A DNA stretch of 64,000 nt from Apodospora peruviana (GCA_033439685.1 JAUEDM010000001.1:4588001-4652000); one strand, 5' to 3'; counted from the stretch's first letter, positions 21,425 to 32,028 are shown. Notes: generated by a model from the sequence alone, not told the origin. A program made the numbers and translations.

Positions 21425-23302
21425 ATGAGCCAACAAGCAGAACAGCCCACGCTCCTCAATCGGCACGTGCAGCGCCTCGAGGCCAGGGTGGCCCAGTTGC
21501 ACGCGTCCCTCGAGCACCACCAGCAGTGGTACTGGGACTACGCGGCGCTGCATGAAGAAGTCGACAACGTGCCGCGCGAGCCAAAGGACGAGCAGCGCAA
21601 GGAGCTCGCGCGCATACGCCGCGACTTTGACGGCCACCTCTTGAAGAAGAAGGAGCTCAACGAGATCTTTGGCAAGAATGACCTGCGCGAACCTGCCGTC
21701 ATCTCGAGCCACATCGCGCGCCGGATCGACTACGTCGAGAAGAGCATCGGCGACCTGAACAAGCTGATCGAGACGGAGGAGAACCGGCTTGCTGCTGCCG
21801 AGGTGGTCGCGAACCCCGACCGCGGGGTCGATGAGGAGACCGGCTTGCCGATTATGGATATCTACGAGGAGCTGGATGACGATGATAATGTGACCTTCTC
21901 GGAGCTAAGGGGCGCGGGGAGTGCTGGGCCGCAGGTCGTTGAGGCGCTGAAAAAGCTGGGGATTAAGGATAAGGATCTTTCTGAGATCGCGGGGAAGGAC
22001 AAGGAAGCGGATACAGATCGGCCAGCGAAATCTGCCGAGACACCGAAGGACGAAAAGAAAGAGGAGGAGAAGCAGAAAGACGAGCCTGTTACGGTAAAAG
22101 AAGTTACACCGCTAGTTTCAACGTCACAGGATGCATCTTCAACGTCGTCACAAGATGTTGAGTCAGGCAAATACTTTGGTGGCACCAAGAAACAGGTTTC
22201 CTTTGCCCATGACACAAAGCCAGGCGACGAAGAGGCGGAACTCCCGAAATCGCAGGCTACTCTGCATCTGGAGGAGATGATGCAGAAAGCCAAAGAGCTG
22301 GACGCAATGGACATGTCGAAGGCGGCGATTCCTGATAATGAGTCAGCTGAGGACGCCGCCCTTCGCCGTGAGATGCTTGATTACAGCATGTCGGAGATTG
22401 GTCCTGTTGTGGCTGAGCTGGAGCTGGATGATGGCTCTTTCGATGAGGACGAAGACTGGGACGATGATTTTGATGATCTTGACGACGAGGACGACATTGA
22501 TGAAGATGAATTTGGACGTTCTCAGCACAGCGTTATCACCGATGATTACATCAAACGTATGCAAGAGCTTGAGAAACGTCTCAGAGTCAAGTCTGCATTT
22601 ACGGCTTCTACGCCAGACAGCAAAATCCCCGAAGGCAATGTCGGACGGATAGCTGTGTTTCCGGAAGTCACGCCGCCGGGTGAGGCTGCCGACAACTTGA
22701 CGCCTGAAACTAAGCAAAAAGCGCCTAAAGGGAAGAAGGGCGTCAGATTTGCTCCTGAGCTGGACATCGCCGAGGAAAAGGAATTCGTACCTGCTCCGAA
22801 ACCCAAAGCGAAGAAGCCAGCCAAGAAAACCATCGGAAATATCGTGGAGAAGCAAGATGCCCTTGCTATACACGAAGATGAGGAAGAAGAGGAGGAGGAG
22901 CCGCCCAAACGGGTATCAAGGTTCAAGAAAGAACTCAAGGCCTTTGCAACCACCACTTCAGGCCAACTTCCCCCAGGTCCCCATCAGTTGCCGGTGAACT
23001 TCTTCGCCAACCAAGTCCATCCCGACCCCATCCCTGAACCTCTTGCGCCGGAAGGCAAGCCACTAGCGGACGCCGTTGTCGAGCGAAACGTCTCGTCGGA
23101 GCCCAAGGAGCCGGGCGACGTCGACGACGCGCTCGTGTACCAAGCGGCAGCGGTTGAGTACAATCGCCTGCGGAACCGCATGATCCAGAAAGAGGGCGGC
23201 TTCATGAAGGAGGTTGAGCGGCCCACACTGCCTCTCGACGAGGAGGAGGGCGGACCGCCGCGAATGAGCAAGTTCAAGGCTGCCCGACTAGCGAGGTCAT
23301 GA
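21425..23302 (+). CDS. prefoldin-like protein of the URI/Bud27 family (DUF3835)
   Basis: Single exon, 625 residues. The N-terminal 135 residues have the two-helix prefoldin-alpha pattern: RHVQRLEARVAQLHASLE, a hairpin including YAALHEEVDNVPRE, and RIDYVEKSIGDLNKLIE. A long acidic middle follows, with poly-Asp/Glu runs around residues 335-365. The C-terminal part holds the DUF3835-type segment VDDALVYQAAAVEYNRLRNR and a short basic end. Yeast Bud27 and human URI join the R2TP/prefoldin-like machinery that assembles RNA polymerases through Rpb5. Two KKGVRFAPE/KKQVSFAHD-like phrases (near residues 255 and 440) resemble RVxF PP1-docking motifs, which is of interest because URI binds PP1; that link is inference. 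No splice signals are needed. Confidence 0.85.
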   Translation: MSQQAEQPTLLNRHVQRLEARVAQLHASLEHHQQWYWDYAALHEEVDNVPREPKDEQRKELARIRRDFDGHLLKKKELNEIFGKNDLREPAVISSHIARRIDYVEKSIGDLNKLIETEENRLAAAEVVANPDRGVDEETGLPIMDIYEELDDDDNVTFSELRGAGSAGPQVVEALKKLGIKDKDLSEIAGKDKEADTDRPAKSAETPKDEKKEEEKQKDEPVTVKEVTPLVSTSQDASSTSSQDVESGKYFGGTKKQVSFAHDTKPGDEEAELPKSQATLHLEEMMQKAKELDAMDMSKAAIPDNESAEDAALRREMLDYSMSEIGPVVAELELDDGSFDEDEDWDDDFDDLDDEDDIDEDEFGRSQHSVITDDYIKRMQELEKRLRVKSAFTASTPDSKIPEGNVGRIAVFPEVTPPGEAADNLTPETKQKAPKGKKGVRFAPELDIAEEKEFVPAPKPKAKKPAKKTIGNIVEKQDALAIHEDEEEEEEEPPKRVSRFKKELKAFATTTSGQLPPGPHQLPVNFFANQVHPDPIPEPLAPEGKPLADAVVERNVSSEPKEPGDVDDALVYQAAAVEYNRLRNRMIQKEGGFMKEVERPTLPLDEEEGGPPRMSKFKAARLARS

Positions 23303-23962
23303 TACCCCTGCCAATCAAAAGAACGAGAATGCTGTTTCAATACGTGAACTTATCTCGTAATTTTCATTGTCTTGATGTTGACCTTGTGATCATTAGCGTT
23401 ATCCTCGTCTAAGAGGTTCTCATGCGTGCGTCCTTGCTAACCGCTGCTATATAACCCGCGCTATATAGCATGCTATCTACCCTACCACTGGAGGGTCCTG
23501 TTCTCTTTTTTCTCTCTTTCACCCCCCGAAACACTCTCGGGGTGGGATGCACATCGGAACGCTTATTGACACACTTCTGGCAATGTGATGGTTTGCAGTA
23601 TTCTGTCTGCATTCTCATTACTGGGCGGTTCCAAGATTAAATTTCACGATGGGCTCTCTGACGCCATGACCTTACGCTGTGGTCTGGGCGATTCGTTTCA
23701 CCCCTCACATTTCCTTGGAAGATATTCCACGAGTCCGTTGATTTGGACGATGGGCATAGACAATAGACATAAAATGCGAATCTGTTTGTGTGATACTGTC
23801 TGTTGAATCATAGTGAACAACCAATTCCTTTGGTTGTAGAAGTAACGTGTACCTGGTGACCTGGTGTTGGACAACGCGGCATCTCATAGGTATCACAGCA
23901 ACTCAAACATTCGTCTCGAAGGTATTATTAATTCATTTGTATTTTTCTTTTTCAGCTGTGGT
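23303..23962. other. convergent intergenic region
   Basis: 3' flanks of two converging genes. ACCTGGTGACCTGGT at 23851-23865 contains a 10-base word that recurs twice further on (see findings). No gene is seen. Confidence 0.5.
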
Positions 23963-24723
23963 TTAGTTAATCTTGGCATTGCTAAAGTCCATCTCGGGGT
24001 GCTGCTCCTGGAATTTCTTCAGGATATCCATCTTCTTCTGCTCGTCGCTGCTGGGGAGGCCCATCTCCTTCTGGCGCTGGTCGTACATCATCTTCTCGAC
24101 CATGCTGCGGGTCTCGCCGTCGAGGTCAGACAATTTACTGTTGTCGGGCACGATCTTGGAGACATCGATTTTTGGCGCGGCGGTCACCACGTGCGGCCAC
24201 CACTCCATCTTGTTGACCTTGTCAAGGTGGATCTCGACTGTTCTGTTGCCGTCCGGCGCGGACGTCAAGGTCCATGTGCTGTCGTCTACGTGGATTGCGT
24301 GGGGGAGGTCGCCCTACACATAATAAGTGTTAGTAGTCGGAAAGAAGAGAAGGAGGTGAGGTTTGGTATACCTTTATGATGGGTTCTTGGCCTTTGATTC
24401 CTGCCGAGACGGAGAGTTTCTTAATGTCGACGACCAGGTCACGAGCTTTCAGGTTGCCGGGTACGGTCAGGGTGATGTCGATGTCGCTAATCGTTTGGGT
24501 CCATTTGTACGGCAGGGCATCCTGCTCGGCCTTTTCCTTGGCGCGGGCCGCTTCCTCCTCGGCTGAGGTTGGCGATTGTTCTAGAGCAGACAATTAGTTA
24601 GCACTTAGTGAAGCATGAGATGTTTGGCGTTTAGCATGGCTTCCATTAACGGGCAAGTAGTAACTCGGTGGCGAACCAACTGGTCTGTAAACAGTTGGAG
24701 GTGTTCTTACCAATATCAGCCAT
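23963..24723 (-). CDS. nudC: nuclear movement protein NudC (CS domain)
   Basis: Three exons, 24723-24711 (only 13 bases), 24580-24372 and 24313-23963, encode 190 residues, close to the roughly 200 residues of Aspergillus NudC. The joined start reads MADIEQSPTSAEEEAARAKE. The CS (p23-like) domain starts at YKWTQTISDIDITL, runs through IIKGDLPHAIHVDDSTWTL across the second intron, and includes the typical MEWWPHV. The end, PEMDFSNAKIN, is the family's conserved C-terminus. NudC works with LIS1/NudF and dynein in nuclear migration and acts as an Hsp90 co-chaperone. The first intron (24710-24581, 130 bp) is long for this window and could hold regulatory sequence. Confidence 0.95.
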
Positions 24724-25182
24724 TTTGTACTTCGTATTACTCACGAGATCACTGCGGGATTGCGATTCAGAGTATTGTGTTTTGTTCGAAATAATTCTCC
24801 TCGTTATGTTGGTTGTTGTACCTATTCCGTACAGACAAGGTTGTGGAATGAGATGGAAGAAGGCTGAACAACCAAAATTAGGTCATGGAGGGGCAACCAC
24901 AGCACACCCCGCACACCCCGCACTCCCCACATTAGCTTCTTTCAGGCCTTCAGCCTTGCACTTTTGGATCCTTGTCAGCCAGGACCTCAGCGAGCATCCC
25001 ATCTTTTGGCACACTCAAAGTTCACGACGATCTGCCGTCGGAACCACGAACAAAGCCTGTCTATCGCCAAATGAATTTGTCATAGCCCGACCGATCGCAT
25101 GATTTCTATATCTTGCTAACGACCTCTACTTAAAAAAACCTACCATCTCCCGTTTCTCAACACCAACCTCCGTTTATCCACG
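24724..25182. promoter_or_regulatory. divergent promoter region, nudC / TFB3-like
   Basis: 459 bases separate the two start codons. It includes CACACCCCGCACACCCCGCACTCC near 24903-24926, a C-rich direct repeat that could bind zinc-finger activators. No TATA box stands out. Shared regulation is inference from the arrangement. Confidence 0.45.
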
Positions 25183-26325
25183 ATGTCGCGCAAAGCCCAA
25201 TTCGGCGCAGGGGCGCGCGCAGCGCCAACCTCAACAATGTCCGCCATCAACACAGATGACATGTGCCCAGTCTGCAAAACAATCCGCTACCTCAACAAGG
25301 ACATGGAGTTCCTGATCAATCCCGAATGCTATCACTCCATGTGCACAAACTGCGTCAACCGGCTCTTCAACGACGGGCCGAACCAGTGCCCCTACGCCGA
25401 GTGCCACAAGACGTTGCGGCGCAAAGGCTTCCGGTCAGCCTTCTTTGGCGACCTGACCGTCGAGCGCGAAGTCGACATCCGCCGCCGCGTCGCCGCGGTA
25501 TTCAATCAAGCCGAGGACGACTTCGAGACCCTCAAAGACTTCAACAATTACCTGCAGATGGTCGAGGATCTGACCTTTGAGCTCGTGTCCGGCCCCCCAG
25601 ACAAGCGCCGCGAGGCCGAGGCGCACCTCCAGCAGTGGGAGGCCGAGCACAAGGCGGATATCGAGCGGAACCGCAAGGCTGGACGGGAGGCGGACGAGCA
25701 ATCCCGGCGACGGTTGGCCGCGGAGCGCGAGGCGGCAAGACAGAGGAGGATGGACGCTATCAAGGAGGCGGAAGAAGAGAAGCTGGATCGGGTGCGCAGT
25801 CGCGAAGCGGAGATTGACAATTTAGCTGGCGGTGGCAGCAGTGGACGGGGCGTACAGCTCAAGAGACGCGGCAACCGTGCTGCCGCTGCTGCCGCTGCTC
25901 CTGCTCCTGCGTTGGAACCGGCGCCCGCAGTTGGTAGTGGCAGCAATAGCACTGCAGATACAGGTGGTGTCGATGTGGGCAGGCTCTCGATTCGGGGTCT
26001 GAAGGAGAAGCGTAAGCCCGGGGCCGGCCCCGAGGCCGCCGGCCCGTACGACCCCTTTGGCGGGCAAGACTTCGTGCCCAGCCGGTATAAGCTGCATGAG
26101 GGGCTCAGGCATCCCTACGTGGACAAGTACAGCCTCGACCGCGCGCACATCGCGGGCGGGTACAGTTTCGAGGAGTATACGACGAGAGCCATGTTCGAGG
26201 CGTTTGCTGGCTTGGGAGTGTTTGTCGAGGATGAAAAGGAGGTTGGCATCGGGCTGTCGGCCGGGCAGGTGGCGACGATTAGTGCCGGGATTGCGGCTGT
26301 TGGGGATAAGATGGAGTTGGATTGA
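25183..26325 (+). CDS. TFB3: TFIIH subunit Tfb3 / MAT1, CDK-activating-kinase assembly factor
   Basis: Single exon, 380 residues. An N-terminal RING finger is complete: C28, C31, C49, H51, C54, C57, C69 and C74, within MCPVCKTI and CTNCVNRLF. The MAT1 domain follows (FFGDLTVEREVDIRRRV, NNYLQMVEDLTFELV), then a charged helical coiled coil at about residues 145-215. The C-terminal part ends with a hydrophobic segment near residues 300-375 that would bind the Cdk7/cyclin H equivalent. The protein bridges the kinase module and core TFIIH in Pol II transcription and nucleotide excision repair. The Ala-rich AAAAAAPAPAL linker near residue 235 is low complexity. A downstream Met (residue 19) is a possible alternative start. 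Confidence 0.95.
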   Translation: MSRKAQFGAGARAAPTSTMSAINTDDMCPVCKTIRYLNKDMEFLINPECYHSMCTNCVNRLFNDGPNQCPYAECHKTLRRKGFRSAFFGDLTVEREVDIRRRVAAVFNQAEDDFETLKDFNNYLQMVEDLTFELVSGPPDKRREAEAHLQQWEAEHKADIERNRKAGREADEQSRRRLAAEREAARQRRMDAIKEAEEEKLDRVRSREAEIDNLAGGGSSGRGVQLKRRGNRAAAAAAAPAPALEPAPAVGSGSNSTADTGGVDVGRLSIRGLKEKRKPGAGPEAAGPYDPFGGQDFVPSRYKLHEGLRHPYVDKYSLDRAHIAGGYSFEEYTTRAMFEAFAGLGVFVEDEKEVGIGLSAGQVATISAGIAAVGDKMELD

Positions 26326-26986
26326 TTGAGTCAAGTGCTTTTTGTCGTGAATGGTCCATATCTTGTTTCAAAGGTGTCTTTCTAAAATGCATGAGCGTTG
26401 GCGTTTGTTTCATGCTTTTGGGAATATGGGACATGGGTTTGGCTTGGGGATATAATACCGGCATCGCTCTCGGAGAGCGAGAATAGACTATACGTGCGCT
26501 AGGAAGGCTGAGAAAAGTTTCTGCTTCACATCCACTACGTCCCTACGGAAGAATCACAGAGAAAGGCAGGATTACGGCTGCTTGAGTAGATCTAAAGTAC
26601 AACACGGAAGAATGACAGTGTAGAGTCAGCTGGGTTAAAAGCTTGACGAAGCCCATTTTACTGGGCTGGCTGTCCCTATCATAATGGGAGACAACACAAT
26701 GGCCCACTCGGTACTAAGAAGATGGAGGAAGGTGAAGATATTGATCAAATTCTATCAGTCCTTGCTTCTTCTCGATGCCTGTTCTGTGGACTGCTGAACC
26801 TCGGTCCTGTTCACTCACAGGTACTGCGGCAACAAAGGGTTGATTATTTATCATTTCACATGTTTGACGTTTCCAAACTAACATATATCCAAAGTATATA
26901 CAGGTTCCTGGCAGCCACATTGTCATCGTTCAGTCGTCCTGACCTGTTCAATCCTAATTCGAAACCCTGGACTTGTCTGTCCCCTC
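26326..26986. other. convergent intergenic region
   Basis: 3' flanks of the TFB3-like and SCM3-like genes. No gene is seen. Stop-rich in all frames apart from one short plus-strand frame with no signature. Confidence 0.55.
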
Positions 26987-29900
26987 TTAAAGACAAACAA
27001 AACAAAAGTCCCTATTGCATCGATACCCGCCCTCCCCGCACCTGCGTACCGTGCCCCCGGGCGTCTGGACCAGTCCTTCCGCCTCGGCGGTGACATATTC
27101 CGGACTAACCGCTCTCCCAGGCCGCCTCCCCAGCATCAACATCTGAGTTCTGCTCTTTCTGACGCTACCACCACTGCCAGTGCTTCTGCCCCCCGAACTG
27201 TGCACCATAACAAGACCGGATGGACGTTTGGACCTCGAGCTGGACCCAGATCCGGGCCTGCTGACACTACTCATTAATTCAGGTCTGCCTTTGTTCCTGG
27301 AAGGGGTCCGCGGGTCGCTCTTTTGAGCAGAACTGAACAATTTCATCCTCATCGTGGTTGCCGTTAGCGATGTAGGACCACCGATATCCTTGTCGGGCTG
27401 ATGGTGACTTGGCGGGGTGTAGTAGTGAGGCGTTAGAGTGAGTTCATCCTCTTCGTCTTCTTCACCGTCCGATACGAGGGAGAGGATACCCGCGGTCCGT
27501 AAAGACAAGGTCGACGATGGAGGATGGCTTATGTTTTCAGCGACCTGGTGTTGCTGGGGTTTCTTGCTGTTGGTAGGGGTTCTTGGAGCTGGCTCGTCAG
27601 CGACTGCGGCCGTCTTGACTTCCTTCGTGTGAGGTGCTGCGTCTGACTTCTCGGCCGGCTGCTGAGGTGAGCTAATTAATGGAAGTGTAGAGAGTCCAGA
27701 GTCGGGGACAGTATCCAAATCCACGTTTGGTTCAGATACGGAGTTCTGTTCTTGTTCCGTGTTGAACCCAGAGTCGGACGAGATAACCTCTAGCGGTCGG
27801 TAAACAACCAGTTGCTCTTCGGCTACAGATGTTGAGCTATTTTGCTGCGGCATTTCTTCGTGGAAGTCCGGTTCTATCAACGGCTCACTGTGCGCCATGT
27901 CGGCTTGACTGTTGCTCTGTTGACTCTGTTTCTGCCTCTTGAAAGCTGGTGGGCTTGACTGAGCCTCTGCCATCAATTCGGATGGAGGGTTTGTCACTGG
28001 TTGTTGCGGGGAGATCCCATCGGACTCAACATGAAGTTTTCTCTTCCTCCTCGGCCTTATCTTCAACAATGAGAGCGGCCGCTCTTCCACCGTTTCCTCG
28101 AGCTCGCCGTTTGCTAACGCAAAAGTTGCCAGAGTCCATGCTGTAGACAGGGTCTTGGTTTTGTCGTTGGTTCTCGTAGCAGATTCAGTTTCCTCTAAGC
28201 AACTCATAGGTGGGTCGCTGGATTTATCTGCCTCGACAATGTGCGTGTCTTCGACTATGGGCGTGTCCTCGACTATAGGTATGTCCCCAAGAATGGGCGT
28301 GTACTCGGTATCCGGCAATATCCCCGCGGTATCTTTTCTCGGCTGCGCTTGTCCGCTCGGAGAATCAGAGTTGGGTGGTGTGACGGATTCCGCCAATTTT
28401 TGACGCTGGATCCCGACTGTCGTAGTTTTTCTCCGCGTTTGCCTTTGGCGCTGCTTACGTGGCCGTACTCTCGGCAGTGCCGGTTCATCTTCGTCAGAGA
28501 AGGCATACGCCGGGTCTAAAAGATTTCTCGAAAAGAGTTCGGTGATCGGTTTAGAGTTGTCTTGCTCAGGAACAGCCGTGCCGGCAGGTTCGGGCTCAAC
28601 AAGCATCGGCATAGCAGCAGTATCGGTTGTTTCTGGTCTCTCCCCAGGTAAACGGGCGGCTGTACCTGCATCTGGTTGGGTTGCAGAGTCTGATTCGGAG
28701 CTTGGCTCCGGCGTAATGAGTCTGAAGGACATGACATCGACTGGTTTTCTGACGACGATCTCTACGCGCAGTTTCTGGTTGCTTGGTTTCTTGATACCTC
28801 TCCCGCTCGGTGATGAATGGTTAATATAAAGATCCGGTTCCGTTGTCACTTGCTGAGGACCTTGCGGTATTTTGGATGAAGGCAGTCCATTGTTTGACGT
28901 ATTGGATCTACCAGATACCAGTTGTGCGCATCTCGCCGACTTCTCGAGATTATCTTCATTTTCAATGGAATTAGAATCGCCTTCTTTAACGTACGATGCT
29001 GAAACAGTTGTCCCAGATCTGTCTCCTGCGGCCTGAATATCAACGGTCAAAGATCCTGGGTGCGGAGTAAGGCTATCCGGACGGTGGTCGTTCGGAAGAA
29101 GTCTTCTGAACTTTATCTGGTTCGGTGTCCCTGCAATCGTCATGGACACCAGAGAATGCCTCTCATTTGTCTTGGGAAGTTTTCTGAACTTTGCCTGCTT
29201 GTTGGCCTTTTGCTTTGTCTTCTCTTCGGACCCAGTTCCAGGAGGAGAATAGAGAGGCGCCAGCTTTTTCTTCTTGATCCATCCATCATCCTTCGATCTA
29301 CTCACTCCGGTGGAAACACCTAGCAGGACGTCGTCATCATCGTCCTCATCCTCTCCAACATCGGGATGGGCGCTTATAAGTTTCGGTCGAGGCCCAAATT
29401 TTATAGTGGTCGGTCGCGATACCGTCCTCGGGACCGGTGGAGGTAGCTCCGGCGCCATCCACGCCGGGTCAACAATGGTGTCCATCGGACCAGGTGCGCC
29501 GTACTGCATTCGCATAGCGCAAAATTGCATGGGGTGAGGCTGCTGAGAAGAAGACAGCATTCTGGACAGCATCGGAGCCGGGGTGTTGAAGTTGACCACC
29601 TCTGGTAATGGTCCGTTGGCAAAGGGAGACCGTGTGAGTGTAGTTCGTGACAAGCCAGAGCCTTGATCTTGACTCAACAGGCTCAGCAAGCGGTTGTCGC
29701 CCTTTCCTTGAAGTATCCTCTCTTCTTCGTCGAGGGAGGTTTCACCATCGTCCTCATCTTCGTCGTCGTCGTCATCGCCGTCACCGTCGCCGCCACCCAG
29801 CCTCGTGGTTTGCAGAGATTTGAGGTGGCCATTGTCTACCTCGATCTCGAGGTTACTTAGGCGGATCTCGTCGCCGACGCCGGTAAAATCCTTTTCGTAC

Positions 29901-30100
29901 TTTTCAAAGATGCGCTCGAAAGCAGATTTGAGCTTGAAAGTGGCGAAGGCTCGAGATTTTTCGAATTGATAATTTGGGTCGCGAAGCGTATTGACTTGCT
30001 CGGGTTGCAGGTTCAGCTCGTCGCCGTCGGTATCTTGGTCCTGGAATGGAGAGGGGCCCATCCGGGGGGCACTTTGCTTGTGGTTCCATTGTGTGTGCAT
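26987..30100 (-). CDS. Scm3/HJURP-type CENP-A (CenH3) chaperone
   Basis: Single exon, 1037 residues. The assignment rests on residues about 45-98: a helix (SRAFATFKLKSAFERIFEKY) followed by KDFTGVGDEIRL, IEVDNGHLKSL. This matches the Scm3 signature of a KY-x-D-F-x-GVGDEI...VDNGHL motif that grips the CENP-A/H4 dimer. The protein delivers the centromeric histone to kinetochore chromatin. After an acidic run at residues 105-125 there is a conserved-looking block near residues 190-220 (MQFCAMRMQYG, DPAWMAPELPPP), then several hundred low-complexity residues with many short basic patches. The extreme end has four cysteines, C1021-x6-C1028-x4-C1033-x2-C1036, in RCGEGGYRCNRDFCFVC, possibly a zinc site. 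It is far longer than yeast Scm3 but large size is usual in filamentous fungi. Confidence 0.78.
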   Translation of the reverse strand: MHTQWNHKQSAPRMGPSPFQDQDTDGDELNLQPEQVNTLRDPNYQFEKSRAFATFKLKSAFERIFEKYEKDFTGVGDEIRLSNLEIEVDNGHLKSLQTTRLGGGDGDGDDDDDEDEDDGETSLDEEERILQGKGDNRLLSLLSQDQGSGLSRTTLTRSPFANGPLPEVVNFNTPAPMLSRMLSSSQQPHPMQFCAMRMQYGAPGPMDTIVDPAWMAPELPPPVPRTVSRPTTIKFGPRPKLISAHPDVGEDEDDDDDVLLGVSTGVSRSKDDGWIKKKKLAPLYSPPGTGSEEKTKQKANKQAKFRKLPKTNERHSLVSMTIAGTPNQIKFRRLLPNDHRPDSLTPHPGSLTVDIQAAGDRSGTTVSASYVKEGDSNSIENEDNLEKSARCAQLVSGRSNTSNNGLPSSKIPQGPQQVTTEPDLYINHSSPSGRGIKKPSNQKLRVEIVVRKPVDVMSFRLITPEPSSESDSATQPDAGTAARLPGERPETTDTAAMPMLVEPEPAGTAVPEQDNSKPITELFSRNLLDPAYAFSDEDEPALPRVRPRKQRQRQTRRKTTTVGIQRQKLAESVTPPNSDSPSGQAQPRKDTAGILPDTEYTPILGDIPIVEDTPIVEDTHIVEADKSSDPPMSCLEETESATRTNDKTKTLSTAWTLATFALANGELEETVEERPLSLLKIRPRRKRKLHVESDGISPQQPVTNPPSELMAEAQSSPPAFKRQKQSQQSNSQADMAHSEPLIEPDFHEEMPQQNSSTSVAEEQLVVYRPLEVISSDSGFNTEQEQNSVSEPNVDLDTVPDSGLSTLPLISSPQQPAEKSDAAPHTKEVKTAAVADEPAPRTPTNSKKPQQHQVAENISHPPSSTLSLRTAGILSLVSDGEEDEEDELTLTPHYYTPPSHHQPDKDIGGPTSLTATTMRMKLFSSAQKSDPRTPSRNKGRPELMSSVSRPGSGSSSRSKRPSGLVMVHSSGGRSTGSGGSVRKSRTQMLMLGRRPGRAVSPEYVTAEAEGLVQTPGGTVRRCGEGGYRCNRDFCFVCL

Positions 30101-30433
30101 GGCCGGTCCGAAGCGCTGCGCTCGTGGTCGTGAATTGGGCCGGGAACCGACATGTGGAGGGACCGGGGATCGCGGGACGTTGAAAGTCGCGTTAATGGAA
30201 TTACTAGGTATTGACGCGTCTGGGGATATTACTTAGCTCTGTTAGCACTCACCGGCAGGCACTGCAGCTAGGTAATGTAGGCTGGGCACGTGCAACAGTG
30301 ACCTAAGCCAGGGGACAGCTGCCTTGTGCGCGGGGCACAATGATTCACCAGAGTCCCCCAAGGTTCTCATTACCTCCCGGTCCCGGGCTTTTCCATCTCC
30401 AAACATGTGGCATGGAAGAGACCACTCGCAACA
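30101..30433. promoter_or_regulatory. shared head-to-head promoter, SCM3-like / ATG6
   Basis: Only 333 bases lie between the two start codons. The stretch is moderately GC-rich and has no clear TATA box. It must contain both 5' UTRs and both core promoters, so the two genes probably share elements. Co-regulation is not shown. Confidence 0.6.
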
Positions 30434-32028
30434 ATGTACTGTCAAAAGTGTCGCACTCCTCTCAAGCTTGACAGCTCCTTGGAGGATCTAAATCCAGCAG
30501 CATATGATCTGCTCGTAGGTATGGTCATCACCTAAATGACTGACGTCCCCAAGACCGTCCGCTAATTATCCATCCTTAAGCCACCCATTCTCAGCAAACG
30601 CCCAAGAAGGTCCTATCAGCCTCCCCGGCGATATTACACTCACAGGAGCGAGCGCGGAAGCCGGTATATGACAAGGCTGTTAGGAGTAGCAGTCAGCCAA
30701 CATTCAAAAGGCACAGTGGCCCAGGCAGGGGAGATGGCGGACTACGCGATAGCTCGGCCATGTCGTTCATCTTCCTCACTGAATCCCAGATCGCACCACC
30801 AGGCCTAACCCACCAAAGAAATCAACAACAACACTCGCCTTCTCCCCAGCCATCCAATCACCATGGGCCGGCAGACGACGATGACCCAGCGAGGCCCTAC
30901 GAAATGGAGCGCATCGCCAAGCTCTTCGAGATCCTCTCGGCGCGGTCGGATATCGACCACCCCATTTGCGTCGAGTGCTCCGACGTGCTCCTCGACGAGA
31001 TGCAGAAGAAACTCGAGGCTACAGGCCGAGAACGAGACGCTTATGTGAGCTTTCTGAAGGAGATACAGGCAAACACACCCACCGACGAAGAGCTCCGGGT
31101 GCAAGAACAAGCACTACGCCAAGCCCAAAAAGCGGACGCAGAGGCGCGCGAGGAGGTTACAAGATTAGAACGGGAAAAAGCTGTTCTTGATGCCGAGCTG
31201 TTGACCCTCGAGGAGGAATCGCACCAGCTCGACGGCCAAGAAGAGTCCTTCTGGCGCGAGCGCAACGCCTTCGCCAGCCGGCTGGCCGACTTTCAGTCTG
31301 AGCGCGACAGCATCAACAGCAAGTTCGACCACGACTCGCGCCAGCTCGAAAAGCTGCAGCGCAGCAACGTCTATAACGACACCTTCTGCATCAGCCACGA
31401 CGGCACCTTTGCCACCATTAACGGGCTACGGCTTGGGCGGCTATCCAGCACGCCGGTGGACTGGCCCGAGATCAACGCAGCCTGGGGCCACGCTTTACTC
31501 CTGCTGGTGACGGTCGCCGAAAAGTTGGGCTACCGATTTGATGGATTTGAGCCGCAGCCGATGGGCTCGACCTCGCGCATCATTCGGTTTGATCCCGTCT
31601 CTCCGGCAGCCAGTCGGCTGGGTGGCAACCAGGCTGCTCGCAACAACGACAGAGCCCAAGCTAGCGCGCCTCCCCCTCCCCCTAAACGGCATGTGTTGGA
31701 GCTTTTTTCGAGCGGCGACATGCCGCTGGGCTTAACGTTTATGCACCGCAAGTTTGATAACGCCATGACGGCGTTCCTGGAGCTCGTCCGCCAGCTGGGC
31801 GCCCACGTGCAAGCGCAGACGGCGGCCGAAGGCAACCCGCTCAGCCTGCCGTACCGGATTGAGGGTGACAAAATTGGTGATGTTAGTATCAAGTTGGGGA
31901 TTGCGCAGGATGATGGCTGGACAAAGGCGTGCAAGCTCACGCTGACGTGTTGCAAGTTTTTGCTGGCGCATGCGAGTAATGTGAGTGCCGTATCAAACGG
32001 GCGGCCTGCGGCTGCGGCGGCGGTTTAG
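30434..32028 (+). CDS. ATG6: autophagy protein Atg6 / Beclin 1 (Vps30)
   Basis: Two exons, 30434-30518 and 30581-32028, encode 510 residues. Exon 1 gives MYCQKCRTPLKLDSSLEDLN with the zinc-ribbon-like CxxC pair. The acceptor CCTTAAG at 30580 gives DLLVATHSQQTPKK in frame, with a CTAAT branch point about 18 bases upstream; a more downstream acceptor (CTCAG) would need a different donor. A coiled coil spans residues about 180-290. The ECD/BARA domain begins at YNDTFCISHDGTFATINGLRLGR and continues through WPEINAAWGHALLLL and LGYRFDGFEPQPMGS to the end. The matching human BARA fold binds membrane in the Vps34 PI3-kinase complexes I and II. The protein is needed for autophagosome formation and vacuolar sorting. 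Confidence 0.95.
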
